Shown here: positions 12,701-18,925 of the stretch, in pieces | How positions within the stretch are numbered: the stretch's first letter is position 1 | Layout: every line of letters begins with the position of its first letter | Assembly (NCBI GenBank): GCA_019648995.1 | Contig: BLXT01008183.1 | Span: 351,683 to 376,878 of the forward strand | Direction of reading: 5' to 3' | DNA from: Plakobranchus ocellatus | Taxonomy: Eukaryota; Mollusca; Gastropoda; Plakobranchidae | DNA: 25,196 nucleotides | Program-made: the position numbers and the translations under genes | Notes under the pieces: generated by a model | What the model was told of the DNA's origin: nothing | What the model saw: only the letters and a program-made list of their open reading frames with translations | Databases searched by the model: none

Positions 12701-14707
12701 TTGAAACTGTTAATATCTCTTATAATGCTAGTGTCAATTTTAAAAGATGCTACATAGCTGCTAACCAGATGATAAATGCAAGCGCATTGTGTTGATCCAG
12801 TCTCATTCTCTACCCTTGCAATGTAATCCATATTTATTCACACAGCTATGAACTTTAAAAACATTGTGCAAGAAAATACTGAAGAGTATTCAAGTATTTT
12901 ACTTCTTAGAGTGCTTAAAACATGCTTTTTAAGGAAAGTACAATGCATTCCATCACAACTATTTTGTCAGTACTATTCTTATATTGTCATGCTTTCTCTA
13001 GCATTTCTGTTGTATTGACTTTTTTGGTCCCCTTGGTACTTTTCTCTGCACTCCCTGGTCATATTTGGGAATCTTTTCCTGTAGACTTTTTCAGCATAAT
13101 TCAAGACTTTGCAGAAAAAAATTACTGAGTATTTCTAGAGTAGGTTTAGATATATTGTCAGGATGTGTGATACTTTGGATGCTTCTTATACGATTGAAGA
13201 AAGGTAAGGATGATAATCCAAATAAGGGAGCATTCTTTGATTTTGATATATCAACATTTTTATATGTTGACATTATATGTATAATTCCTCTCATGTCAAT
13301 CTAATGAGTTGCTTTTTCTGTACCAAGTTTTTGAGAGGGTTAAACAATTTTAAATTGTTCTTTCCTTCTTTAAAATGCATTTTTTCAAAAACTTATTAAG
13401 TCTCATGCCTTAGTTCAGAATCAACACATTCCTTTCCAGTATTAACCATTGCAAAGCACCAACAAAGTTGTTATGATTAGAAATGCTTGAAATGCCACTT
13501 TAGACTTTGCTAAAATTTTTAAAGTTATTGTTTATTTCATTTCAACAAAGATATATTATTTGTGTAGCAAAAATTTTTTAATTTAACCGACTTGTGCCCA
13601 AAGCATGTGCAGTTTTAACTTTGTAAGAACTTAACTACAACTATCTGTACATTTCAGATGCCACTATCCCTCCAGGGTCTGTTCTTTTCACCAATGGAGT
13701 TCCATATACTTACCAGAATGGTATGGCTATTTTTCAGACACCTGATGGAAGTTACCCTATTGCTCAACCCCAGGTAGGTATTAATTTGCTGTTTCATTTT
13801 AATTTTGTTCACTTTATGTGTTATTTTGACTATAGTACCAAAAAAGAAATTTGAAGTTCAAAAGCTAAATTTGATTCAATTGTCCTGCCATCAGTCTTTT
13901 GACATTACTGCACTTATATAAACATCCCTTTTATGGTTATTTTATATATTTGTTAATTACATATGCAAACAAGTTGTTTCTTGACAACATCCAGCAATAA
14001 GTATACAGGGTTTGAAATGTTGCCAACCGACAACAACAATGATAAAAAACATTGTTTGAAACATGAAATTTTTAGATCGTCTATTACAATTGTTTGAATC
14101 CGGAGAAATTAGGATAAGGCCTTCTTTTTGTAGATTAATTTTTTGTACTAGCATTTTAGTTTTACCTAGAAAAAAATTACTAATGTAAGCCTACTAATAT
14201 TTGACAAGTGGTGTAAGGAAATGAAGTGCAGGGGATATCACAGGACTTACATGAGCAATTGCCAAAACTTCGACCCCAAAATTGTGTCATGCTTCTTACT
14301 GCATTTTGAAAAAAAAATATCCAATTACAAAATGGAAAAGCCCAATAGAGAATCAGTGAGGTGATATTCATGCAGAATTGGATGGCAGGAGTAGATCTAT
14401 GTAAAAAAAAGTGGTCTGTCTCTATTCACATACAAATGAGTTAATTTTTTTCAAAAAGGGCTTGTAGAAAATCCTTCGCACTTAACTCTGATGACAGCCC
14501 ACGTTTGGCAAACCCTCATATAAAAAAGCATGTTTTTTTTTTTCTTTCTGGCTTCAATTTTCTTGGTTTTCAATAGTAACTTAGTATCAATGGTTTTTGT
14601 TTTTTGTGTTTGCTATCAATGAATGATCTTTTTTGCAAAGATTTATCCAGTTACAATACAGTGACTTGTAACACCAGTTGAATGTACAAGTCCTTTATTA
14701 TTTTTTA

Positions 14708-14748
<41 letters not shown>

Positions 14749-16690
14749 TTTAGCAGCAGTCTTATGCAACAACAGCTGTTATGATTCCTCAAAATCAGCT
14801 CTATATGACGCCACAATATCCTTATCAACAGGTAGGTTTCTTCAGATTTTTTCTTTGTGGAGTTGCTTCAGATATTTGCCTTTTTTTCAGCCCAAAATTG
14901 ATCTTTATCAATATGATCCAGTCTTGCTATATGTATGGCAGCACAGGATTCTCATTTTGTCTTATAAAAGCATTTATTTTCTCTGTCTATATGATGATGT
15001 CTATGCATCAGAACCTGAATAAATTAGCCAAACAAGATGAAATTGAATGTATTATGTTTTCTTTTAGAGTATGAATTAGGGCCCTGTGGCAGGCAAGAAG
15101 TTTAAGGTACATTTATTGTGTGCAATTGAAAAATCCAGATGTGATTAAGTTTCCATATTGCCGCACATAATTCTGTTTGGTAGCCTCATAAAATCCCATA
15201 TGATTTGTGACAATACCAATATTTCCATGCCCATTCATTGATGCTTCAGAAATTTTATAGTTAAAAAAAAACGCTGTTTTTTTAAAACTTAATTTACAGA
15301 GCTCCTTGCAACCTGTTCCTGCCAACCCTGGTTACATTTGGGCAACAATGCCAAGTGCAGCAGATGTTGTTTATCAGACCCCTCAAGCTTATCAGGGTGC
15401 AGAGCTTGCTGATGCTACTTTTGTCGATGGAACAACAGTAGAGGTATCTTTTTAGAACTGAAATTCCAATTTTATGCTTTCCAAAATTTGTAAGTTGTAT
15501 ATTAATAAAATGACTTATGCAATGGATAGATATTTGGATTTGTAAGAATTTTGATGCTTAATGTATAGCTTTATCAGAAGTTTAAAATATTTTATGATAT
15601 TCTAAAATCATTAGATTTTAGTGAGTTCTGGCAATGTTTTGCAGATGCTTATTTACACTGCCATTACTCTAATGAATACTTTAACAAATTGAATAGAACA
15701 AAGTAATACTAAATCTAAAATAATGAGTACATAAAAAAAGACGAAGATGTGCAAAATTCTGAGGGGCTACCAAGCCGCTACAACGGAACTAGTTAATAAT
15801 GTCAACTTTTGTCCTTATCATAAAGTATCATCATATCAACAATTGTCATTCTTACAAATGGGATTAAAGAAGAATACATTATTTCATTGCATAGGGACAG
15901 GTAAACCTTGGCAACAAAAATAATTTTCTTGGTTACCTCCCCTACTGAGAGTTTATTCTAGATCTAAGAGATTTAAAACTTGTTCTCAAGGTGTTACCAC
16001 AAAGGCTGAGATAAATGTGATACAATTTAAGAGCTCAGTCATCAATCTGCAAAGTTTGTTTTTGATCTAGGGGAAAAACAGATGATTTGACTACACAGAC
16101 ATGTAGTTGTGGTAGAGGTTTTTTACCCAGATCTAGATCAAATACACCATGTAATTAACATTGATAACAAAATCAGTGATCCTTTAAAATTTCAAATGTT
16201 TGGATATTAAAGTGACAGATGCCTTTCTTTTTTTGTTTCTAATTGATAAATTTGAGGGGCAGGGATATCTAGTTATGTTGTTGACTTATTGATACTTTTT
16301 TCCACCTTTTTATTGACTTTTCAGGGCAATGTGATTCCTGTGGAGCAGTCATTGGCAAACCGCATCCATTCCCCAGTGACAGCAGAAGTGAGCTGCACTG
16401 CAGATCAAACATCTGTTGCAACTGTCCCTGTCATCCCCGTCCAAGCTGCTGCTAAAAATGCCGTCGCCAGTTACAAGAAACATTATGCTCTCACAAGAAG
16501 ATCCTTCAATAGCCCTACAATTCTTGTGAAGCATGGCCACAAGGTCCAGCGACTAATGGTCTCTGGCACTTCACCTCCGACAATGTACAATGGACAGATT
16601 CTGAATCCCTGCAACCCTACTGACACTGGTGATGGTACTGATGCATACATTAGGTACACTCATCTTCCAGGACATTCCACAACTAAGTAA
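599..16690 (+). CDS. boule: boule/BOLL-like RNA-binding protein gene, nine coding exons, 5' partial
   Basis: The gene spans exons 599-718, 4111-4202, 5299-5356, 5518-5577, 12073-12091, 13658-13773, 14754-14831, 15300-15443 and 16325-16690. Every intron is GT-AG and all phases match, giving 351 codons including TAA. Seen in the product: a single RRM in roughly the first 110 residues, with RNP2 IFVGGI and RNP1 KGYGFVTF, then GVPYTYQNGMAIFQTP, which matches the boule/DAZ motif region, and a Q/P/Y-rich stretch. Known of the family: Boule binds mRNA 3' UTRs in germ-cell cytoplasm, promotes translation and is needed for meiosis, often together with Pumilio-type partners. The protein is longer than mammalian BOLL (a little under 300 residues) because of a 121-residue last exon. 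The start codon exon is missing. A DAZL paralogue is less likely in an invertebrate. Confidence 0.93.
833..1905 (-). mobile_element. LINE relic, RT 3' half, copy 1 (interrupted)
   Basis: On the minus strand the segments 833-1177 and 1522-1905 match 1926-2680 closely once 1178-1521 is removed. The upstream edge stops at the RT catalytic block, where the minus strand reads Tyr-Ala-Asp-Asp (ATGCAGATGATATAG region, about 1888-1905). The 3' end of the element lies at 833, next to a short TTC-rich stretch. It is badly decayed, with many stops. Confidence 0.75.
1178..1521. mobile_element. MITE-like insertion nested in the LINE
   Basis: The 344-bp block is absent from the paralogous LINE copy at about 2285-2315, which acts as an empty site. 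Its ends are imperfect inverted repeats: GTAGGCCCACACTGGAGGC at 1178-1196 against GTAGGCCTACACAGGAGGC, the reverse complement of 1503-1521. It is more GC-rich than its surroundings and has no coding capacity. The target duplication is not clear, so I assign no superfamily. Confidence 0.65.
1898..1926. repeat. (ATC)n microsatellite at LINE junction
   Basis: A short ATC/GAT array sits exactly where LINE copy 2 ends and copy 1 begins. On the LINE strand it reads (GAT)n directly after the element end, as in non-LTR elements with short tandem-repeat 3' tails. Confidence 0.7.
1926..3260 (-). mobile_element. LINE relic, RT and C-terminal part, copy 2
   Basis: Minus-strand reading in several frames gives GFMRETGTRNTVF (about 3215-3255), FDKEKHIELFRILEKLEI, RVIRNLYWDQTASVRIEE, MMSPDLFNLYSEMILR, the catalytic LRYADD, then VLIAESGEKLQKLLD, KKTECMV, and MWFIRRMMRISWTE and IKTIRQRQIQFLGH. 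These are the fingers, palm, thumb and C-terminal motifs of a non-LTR reverse transcriptase. A frameshift follows YADD directly, and about 200 bp of foreign sequence interrupts at about 3015-3200. The style is that of the RTE-like 'endonuclease-reverse transcriptase' proteins common in invertebrates, but the clade is unproven. Confidence 0.85.
3379..3542 (+). mobile_element. tRNA-derived SINE, family 1, copy 2
   Basis: An 8-bp target duplication, CTCCTAGT, lies at 3371-3378 and 3543-3550. The head is tRNA-like: the acceptor stem GGGCGC (3382-3387) pairs with GCGCCC (3464-3469), and the B box GGTTCGAGCC is at 3445-3454. The tail CCTGAGATTACCTTGTTG then TGGACTGGCTATATTCAATA resembles the 3' end of the LINE at 22884-22931. 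Pol III transcription and LINE-driven mobility are inferred from family knowledge. Confidence 0.85.
3551..4110. other. Remainder of boule intron a/b
   Basis: AT-rich intron between the SINE and exon b. A long T run at 4074-4085 lies just upstream of the acceptor and can serve as polypyrimidine tract. I see nothing else. Confidence 0.6.
4111..4202 (+). CDS. boule: boule exon b (RRM helix 1 to RNP1 start)
   Basis: A 92-nt exon after the acceptor TTTCAG, ending in phase 2 before GTGAGG. It encodes TTDAELKQYFSAFGAV and then DTKIITDRAGVSKG, which are RRM helix 1, strand 2 and the lead into RNP1. The DRAGVSKG stretch is highly conserved in Boule and DAZL. The last Gly codon is split, with GG here and A in the next exon. 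Confidence 0.92.
4203..5298. other. boule intron b/c
   Basis: A 1096-nt AT-rich intron with several homopolymer runs (A12 near 4759, a G-rich patch at 5097-5116). The open frames here are low-complexity and do not extend the gene. No element was recognised. Confidence 0.6.
5299..5356 (+). CDS. boule: boule exon c (RNP1)
   Basis: A 58-nt exon after the acceptor TTCATAG, with donor GTATGT. It encodes YGFVTFENQDDADRIIKKE. Joined to the previous exon this makes the full RNP1 octamer KGYGFVTF, whose aromatic residues stack on RNA bases. RRM helix 2 follows. The short 161-nt intron after it contrasts with the kilobase introns elsewhere. Confidence 0.92.
5518..5577 (+). CDS. boule: boule exon d (end of RRM)
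   Basis: A 60-nt, phase-0 exon between the acceptor TTCCAG and the donor GTAGGT. It encodes ADNLIFKDRKLNIGPAVRKQ. The motif KLNIGPA-RKQ is a family hallmark at the end of the Boule/DAZL RRM. Read-through past 5577 stays open for about 75 codons but loses similarity to the family, so the splice site is preferred. Confidence 0.92.
5578..6189. other. Left part of boule intron d/e
   Basis: AT-rich intron sequence between exon d and the gypsy relic. Neither a clear LTR nor a polypurine tract of the element could be identified here. Confidence 0.5.
6335..6940 (-). repeat. Diverged tandem duplication at gypsy pol 3' end
   Basis: The segments at about 6335-6625 and 6640-6940 align with an offset of 305-314 bp. 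Both encode, on the minus strand, W-I-G-D, then Y-I-KEQ, HKHLVAT and an acidic/Ser/Thr tail, so the C-terminal end of pol occurs twice. Divergence is large, so this is an old event. Confidence 0.8.
6940..7580 (-). pseudogene. gypsy integrase remnant
   Basis: The zinc-binding part is seen as LHESHLGATKC (7536-7556 region) and VRKCLVYAKLRQP, where the second Cys of the HHCC finger has become Tyr. The core follows as FPERPWSGVQ with a hydrophobic strand, then NGEVEHAAQMVKNLLPKASD and YRAAPLQWS (about 7010-7130). It ends in MGRKLRIKLPS. The catalytic Asp residues cannot be traced with confidence because of frameshifts. Confidence 0.82.
7800..8230 (-). pseudogene. gypsy RNase H remnant
   Basis: The minus strand reads CPGRESIVAVDAFNTGLGAI and then LLQIQPDDSHRPV, the first catalytic Asp region of gypsy RNase H (usual DAS-GLGAVL), and next a region resembling AVIEKEALA. 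The second half is too decayed to follow residue by residue. Confidence 0.7.
8260..9403 (-). pseudogene. gypsy reverse transcriptase remnant
   Basis: Minus-strand segments, in order: KIPHPLKKTVK, VRICTDLN (8949-8972), LNKAVLREVHSL, ANSGFWQ-like KRVFWQMPLDPKSRLLTTF, LVPFGILSA, and the catalytic YMDD at 8663-8674 followed by IPIH. The end is FPAPADITKMQHSLGMVNKL, the RT to RNase H connection. About 250 bp at 9020-9270 does not read as pol and looks like an insertion. A 111-bp tandem duplication lies just after the YMDD block. Confidence 0.85.
8415..8636. repeat. Perfect 111-bp tandem duplication
   Basis: Unit 1 is 8415-8525 and unit 2 is 8526-8636. I find no differences between them. The unit is a multiple of three and lies in the RT remnant just past the YMDD block. 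The rest of the relic is heavily mutated, so the identity points to a recent duplication or an assembly error. Confidence 0.92.
9469..9786 (-). pseudogene. gypsy aspartic protease remnant
   Basis: At 9728-9742 the minus strand reads FKLDT, the start of the catalytic Asp-Thr-Gly loop. The Gly is lost through a frameshift, so the active site is broken. Downstream, VLMGPGDTPLHVLGVFQAQL and QQQCLLSRSHLKLIAKLQ fit the protease to RT linker of gypsy pol. Confidence 0.78.
9868..10478 (-). pseudogene. gypsy gag remnant with zinc-knuckle trace
   Basis: Read on the minus strand, 10257-10478 gives CILYTMNDIADGIFAVI, resembling the YxMGxxAxDI block of gypsy gag. The stretch 10060-10250 gives RQEQLNQ, then LKNEQIRVQVMRDNDLSQHL and LNLSEAIQLSRQAQ, the usual gag C-terminal pattern. 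At 9868-9900 CHKKGQYFPVC is a degraded zinc knuckle. The middle of gag is shortened and frames change repeatedly. Confidence 0.75.
10481..11643. other. Intron sequence right of the gypsy relic
   Basis: AT-rich sequence in which the 5' LTR would be expected but is not recognisable. The 10-mer GCTGGCAAAA repeats at about 10563 and 10602. I see no coding sequence. Confidence 0.5.
11644..11680. other. Assembly gap: N6, poly-C, poly-A
   Basis: Six N at 11644-11649 are followed by 19 C and 12 A. This marks an unresolved join inside the boule intron, so the true intron length is unknown. Confidence 0.9.
11681..12072. other. End of boule intron d/e
   Basis: AT-rich sequence that becomes T-rich toward the acceptor of the 19-nt exon at 12073. 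No element was recognised. Confidence 0.55.
12073..12091 (+). CDS. boule: boule 19-nt microexon e
   Basis: Only 19 nt, between the acceptor CCATCAG and the donor GTAAGT. It encodes GLPRPY plus the first base of the next Asp codon. Support: it converts the phase-0 end of exon d into the phase-1 start of exon f, and GLPRP aligns with the GIPR that follows RKQ in vertebrate BOLL. It follows the 6.5-kb intron that holds the gypsy relic. Skipping it would frameshift everything downstream. Confidence 0.82.
12092..13657. other. boule intron e/f
   Basis: A 1566-nt AT-rich intron. It holds ATATGAGGGTTTGCC at 12271-12285, which recurs inverted at 14507-14521 in the next intron. Open frames at 12922-13304 are low-complexity and have no recognisable domain. 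Confidence 0.6.
13658..13773 (+). CDS. boule: boule exon f (DAZ-motif region)
   Basis: A 116-nt exon from the acceptor TTTCAG to the donor GTAGGT. It starts in phase 1 and ends in phase 0. It encodes DATIPPGSVLFTNGVPYTYQ followed by NGMAIFQTPDGSYPIAQPQ. The YPYTYHNGVAYFHTPE segment of vertebrate BOLL is its clear counterpart. This is the single DAZ-type unit expected of Boule. Confidence 0.92.
13774..14753. other. boule intron f/g
   Basis: A 980-nt AT-rich intron holding the inverted partner of the 12271 motif and ending in a (TA)n tract and T run. No gene was recognised. Confidence 0.6.
14714..14750. repeat. (TA)n microsatellite plus T run before exon g
   Basis: About 13 TA units are followed by 10 or more T, directly abutting the TAGCAGCAG acceptor. 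The T run acts as polypyrimidine tract. The TA array lies where branch-point sequence is expected. Confidence 0.85.
14754..14831 (+). CDS. boule: boule exon g (Q/Y/P-rich, triple acceptor)
   Basis: An exon of up to 78 nt with donor GTAGGT. It encodes QQSYATTAVMIPQNQLYMTP then QYPYQQ, low-complexity sequence like the Q/Y/P-rich tail of Boule. The acceptor reads TAGCAGCAG at 14751-14759. All three AGs are in frame, so the exon may start at 14754, 14757 or 14760 and include two, one or no extra Gln. The (TA)n tract and a T run lie directly upstream. Confidence 0.85.
14832..15299. other. boule intron g/h
   Basis: A 468-nt intron. The + strand frame stays open for some distance past the donor but loses any similarity to Boule. 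Nothing else was seen. Confidence 0.6.
15300..15443 (+). CDS. boule: boule exon h
   Basis: A 144-nt, phase-0 exon from the acceptor TTTACAG to the donor GTATCT, which is weak at position +4. It encodes 48 residues starting SSLQPVPANPGYIWATMPSA and containing VVYQTPQAYQG. Vertebrate BOLL has a comparable PFLYLQPSEVIYQP segment. Codon phases on both sides fit. Confidence 0.87.
15444..16324. other. boule intron h/i
   Basis: An 881-nt AT-rich intron with a T-rich acceptor region. No repeat or RNA gene was recognised. Confidence 0.6.
16325..16690 (+). CDS. boule: boule terminal coding exon i
   Basis: A 366-nt exon from the acceptor TTTTCAG to TAA at 16688-16690, giving 121 residues. Seen: a Val/Ala-rich first third, then a basic stretch (KKHYALTRRS, KHGHKVQR) and a Gly/Asp/Thr-rich end. 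I see no domain here. It makes the protein longer than mammalian BOLL and seems lineage-specific. It stays open for its whole length in the frame set by exon h and is followed by a plausible 3' UTR and poly(A) signal. Confidence 0.85.
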   Translation, partial: GNVIPVEQSLANRIHSPVTAEVSCTADQTSVATVPVIPVQAAAKNAVASYKKHYALTRRSFNSPTILVKHGHKVQRLMVSGTSPPTMYNGQILNPCNPTDTGDGTDAYIRYTHLPGHSTTK

Positions 16691-16743
16691 AAATGCAAAT
16701 CTTCATTAAAAACACAAGTGCACTTTAACTTTACTTCCCTTTT

Positions 16744-16892
16744 GTCTGCACCTTATCTCTGTCCTATATAAACTTGTCTTTAGGAAACTTTGCAATGCTG
16801 TAGTTGCAGGAAACAATAGTTCTTTATCTTTTTTTTTTACCTAAGACCACAGTGCTGTAGATGTGGTCGTAGTATGGAGATAAGGTGCAGAC
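16744..16892 (+). repeat. 3' UTR long-range hairpin, 16-bp perfect arms
   Basis: The arm GTCTGCACCTTATCTC at 16744-16759 is the exact reverse complement of 16877-16892. Wobble and A-T pairs extend it inward by about three. Within the loop, GACCACA (16845-16851) pairs with TGTGGTC (16862-16868). In RNA this would form a closed 149-nt structure inside the boule 3' UTR. It could instead be a small MITE, but no target duplication is visible. Confidence 0.75.
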
Positions 16893-16969
16893 CTTTCTTT
16901 GACAATCTTATCTGTTGTTGATTCCCTTAACAATGCCATGACTATATGTTTGCAAGTACATAATTGGAG

Positions 16970-16977
16970 TGTAAATA
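16970..16977 (+). promoter_or_regulatory. Pumilio-type site TGTAAATA
   Basis: TGTAAATA matches the PUF-protein consensus UGUANAUA exactly and overlaps the poly(A) signal at 16974-16979. Human BOLL and DAZ are known to interact with PUM2. Whether this site is used is inference from one 8-mer in AT-rich sequence. Confidence 0.45.
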
Positions 16978-16979
16978 AA
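16974..16979 (+). terminator. Poly(A) signal AATAAA
   Basis: A canonical hexamer 284 nt past the boule stop codon, followed by a T-rich stretch. It is the first AATAAA after the stop and is the likely transcript end signal. Confidence 0.65.
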
Positions 16980-17338
16980 TTCAATTTTATACGTTATAAA
17001 ATAACCGAGTTATTTTTTCATTGTGTTTAGTATTTTTTGTTTCTCATTTCTATCGTTACTTTTGCCTTCACCACATACCAATATGTTAGGAAATGTGGAA
17101 TCAATCTCATATACAGTCAAGGGTATTGAAAGGAAATTTCAATCTGTGAGACATTTTTTTATCCGATCGATAAAACCTTACTTAGTTTATTTTAAAAAAT
17201 GTTATTGTTTTGTTAATGCATAAAACTTCACAGGTGTAGTCATTATTCTTCTTAAATCCTGTACTCATTCATAAACTGCCACAGTATGTGGTCAATCAAT
17301 TTCATCCATTTTGGATGGATGATTTTGATCACTCATTA

Positions 17339-17600
17339 AGAAATAAAAAAGTAAAGTGGGTCCCATGCTCAGTCCAAGCGTCGGGGAACCAGGAGTAGGG
17401 TCCTGATTGTTCTTGGCATATGGCATTTGAGGTAGTTTGCCATTTCTCAACTCACTGGGTCTTAAGAGACTTAGCTACCCATTTAGTGCTGGATGGACAT
17501 AGGGGAGCAATGAAAATCTGACTTGGTCTGGACTGGGAATCGAACCCAGGACATCTTGGTTGGTAACCAATGCCCTACCAGATGAGCCACCACTCCCCCT
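17339..17600 (-). mobile_element. tRNA-derived SINE, family 2
   Basis: It is bounded by a perfect 10-bp target duplication, TCACTCATTA, at 17329-17338 and 17601-17610. On the minus strand it starts with a tRNA-like head: A box TGGCTCATCTGG (17578-17589), an anticodon-like loop TTACCAA, and B box GGTTCGATTCC (17536-17546). A body of about 180 bp follows, ending in an AT-rich tail. The loop triplet ACC would correspond to a Gly tRNA, but the stem is imperfect. Its tail does not match the family 1 SINEs, so it needs another LINE partner. Confidence 0.88.
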
Positions 17601-17610
17601 TCACTCATTA

Positions 17611-18260
17611 CTGTCAGATAATACTGATAGAAATATTTTATGTTTTCATAGTGCCAATTGTCCCTTTTGAAACAGATTTATTCAGTTATCGTGTTAATTT
17701 TTTATTTACTTGGTCCGTTTTTCAGCAAAATTGTAATCTCATGATTGTGTCAGCAGTCCTTGGACTGAGTCAATTGCAGTGATTTTATATTCAGTGGTAG
17801 TTTTCCCTACACTTTCATCAATTTCGTCCCCTAAGCCCCATAAACGATCTACTCCGCAATCGGCAAACAATGCAGGAAAGGCTTAAAGAACATTGTGTCC
17901 CCTAAACCCATAAAGTACCATTCTTCTGCTGAGGGTTCTTTTTTGTCTAAATGTGCCCAAAGTTCGCTAGGTCCCTCTCTTTTTATACAATGCATCTCAA
18001 GACCTTGCTAGTTTGGGCAGTTTGAAAAAGTGCTTAATCTGAAGATTAAGATTATAGTGGTGTTAAGAGATGGGAGGTCAAAGTGAAAGGGATGGTGGAG
18101 TGTTCCTGATCAAGACAGTATCTTTCTCTTTATTGAGGTAAGCAGGTAATTGATCAATTTTTATGAATTTGTACAATTTACTAATTATCTCACATTACTT
18201 TCTCATTTTCTTCATTCATTGACAAATTCATTAAATTTCTCTCGGGGGAATAGTGCTTAT
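17611..18260. other. Interior of the inverted-repeat element
   Basis: Mixed sequence without a recognisable coding region. CCCCTAA-CCCATAAA occurs twice in short form (about 17829-17845 and 17899-17914). Nothing further can be supported. Confidence 0.45.
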
Positions 18261-18344
18261 GGTTTTATCGATCAGATAAAAAAATGTCTCACAGACTGAA
18301 ATTTCTTTTCAATACCCTTGACTGTATGTGTGAAGATTCCACAT

Positions 18345-18827
18345 ACATGTATTTTTATTCATAATATCCTGGTAATTTCATGCAATTATAGGCATATGCT
18401 GATATGTGGATAGTGTTCCTTTTTCAAGATTTCCAACTTAGCGGCTATGTGTTTTCTCTCATGCATAAAATAGTTAACAATGAGAAGCAGCAAAATTCTT
18501 CTGAGATATAATTTTGATTTTTTAATGATAGGCTACAGACTTATAGGAAGCATTTGTAACGGTTTTACACATGAAGTCTACTTTTAAGGAATTGATTGGT
18601 TACAGTTTGCATGGTAAACCTATTCACAGAGAGAGGAACATCTTTATCTTCGATGCTGCTCAAAATTCAAAGCTTACGGTATGGGTCCATTATTACTAGC
18701 CAGACCCATTGCTGATTTTAATATTTCACTTTAAGATATCCTCAAGAAAACAAAAGTTGCGCAACAAATATTTAATGCACACAGTTTTGTATAGGCATTA
18801 CACATTTGAGGTTGGCTCCAGTATATT
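18345..18827. other. Spacer between inverted-repeat element and LINE
   Basis: AT-rich sequence with no gene, repeat or signal that I can support. Confidence 0.5.
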
Positions 18828-18876
18828 TCTAAAGATATTGAAAATAAACATTTGTTTTCTTTCCGCTTAAGCTGAG
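18828..18876. repeat. Left flank of long direct repeat around the LINE
   Basis: TCTAAAGATATT through AAGCTGAG at 18828-18876 recurs at 22934-22981 with about five differences. The repeats bracket the LINE composite and look like an unusually long target-site duplication that has since diverged. Confidence 0.75.
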
Positions 18877-18925
18877 GACATTTTGTTCCGCATGCTTTGT
18901 AAGGTTTAAACATGGTTATTGAATG

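Larger units (their letters stand above)
16691..17000 (+). promoter_or_regulatory. boule: boule 3' UTR
   Basis: This lies between the TAA and a probable cleavage point some 15-30 nt past AATAAA at 16974-16979. An earlier ATTAAA at 16705-16710 could give a very short UTR. The region holds a perfect 16-bp inverted repeat, a smaller hairpin and a Pumilio-type octamer, described separately. The 3' end is inferred from signals only. Confidence 0.6.
17093..18344. mobile_element. Inverted-repeat element, 85-bp arms
   Basis: 17093-17177 and 18261-18344 are inverted copies at roughly 90% identity. They share ACAGTCAAGGGTATTGAAA and GTGAGACATTTTTTTATC. The 1.08-kb interior holds a younger SINE and AT-rich sequence, with no transposase reading frame. 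It may be a non-autonomous DNA transposon with terminal inverted repeats, or two facing copies of a short repeat. No flanking target duplication was found. Confidence 0.65.

Noticed and set aside
13065..13304. Possible extra boule exon between 12091 and 13658
   Set aside because: The frame is hydrophobic low-complexity sequence without family similarity, and the phases already match without it.
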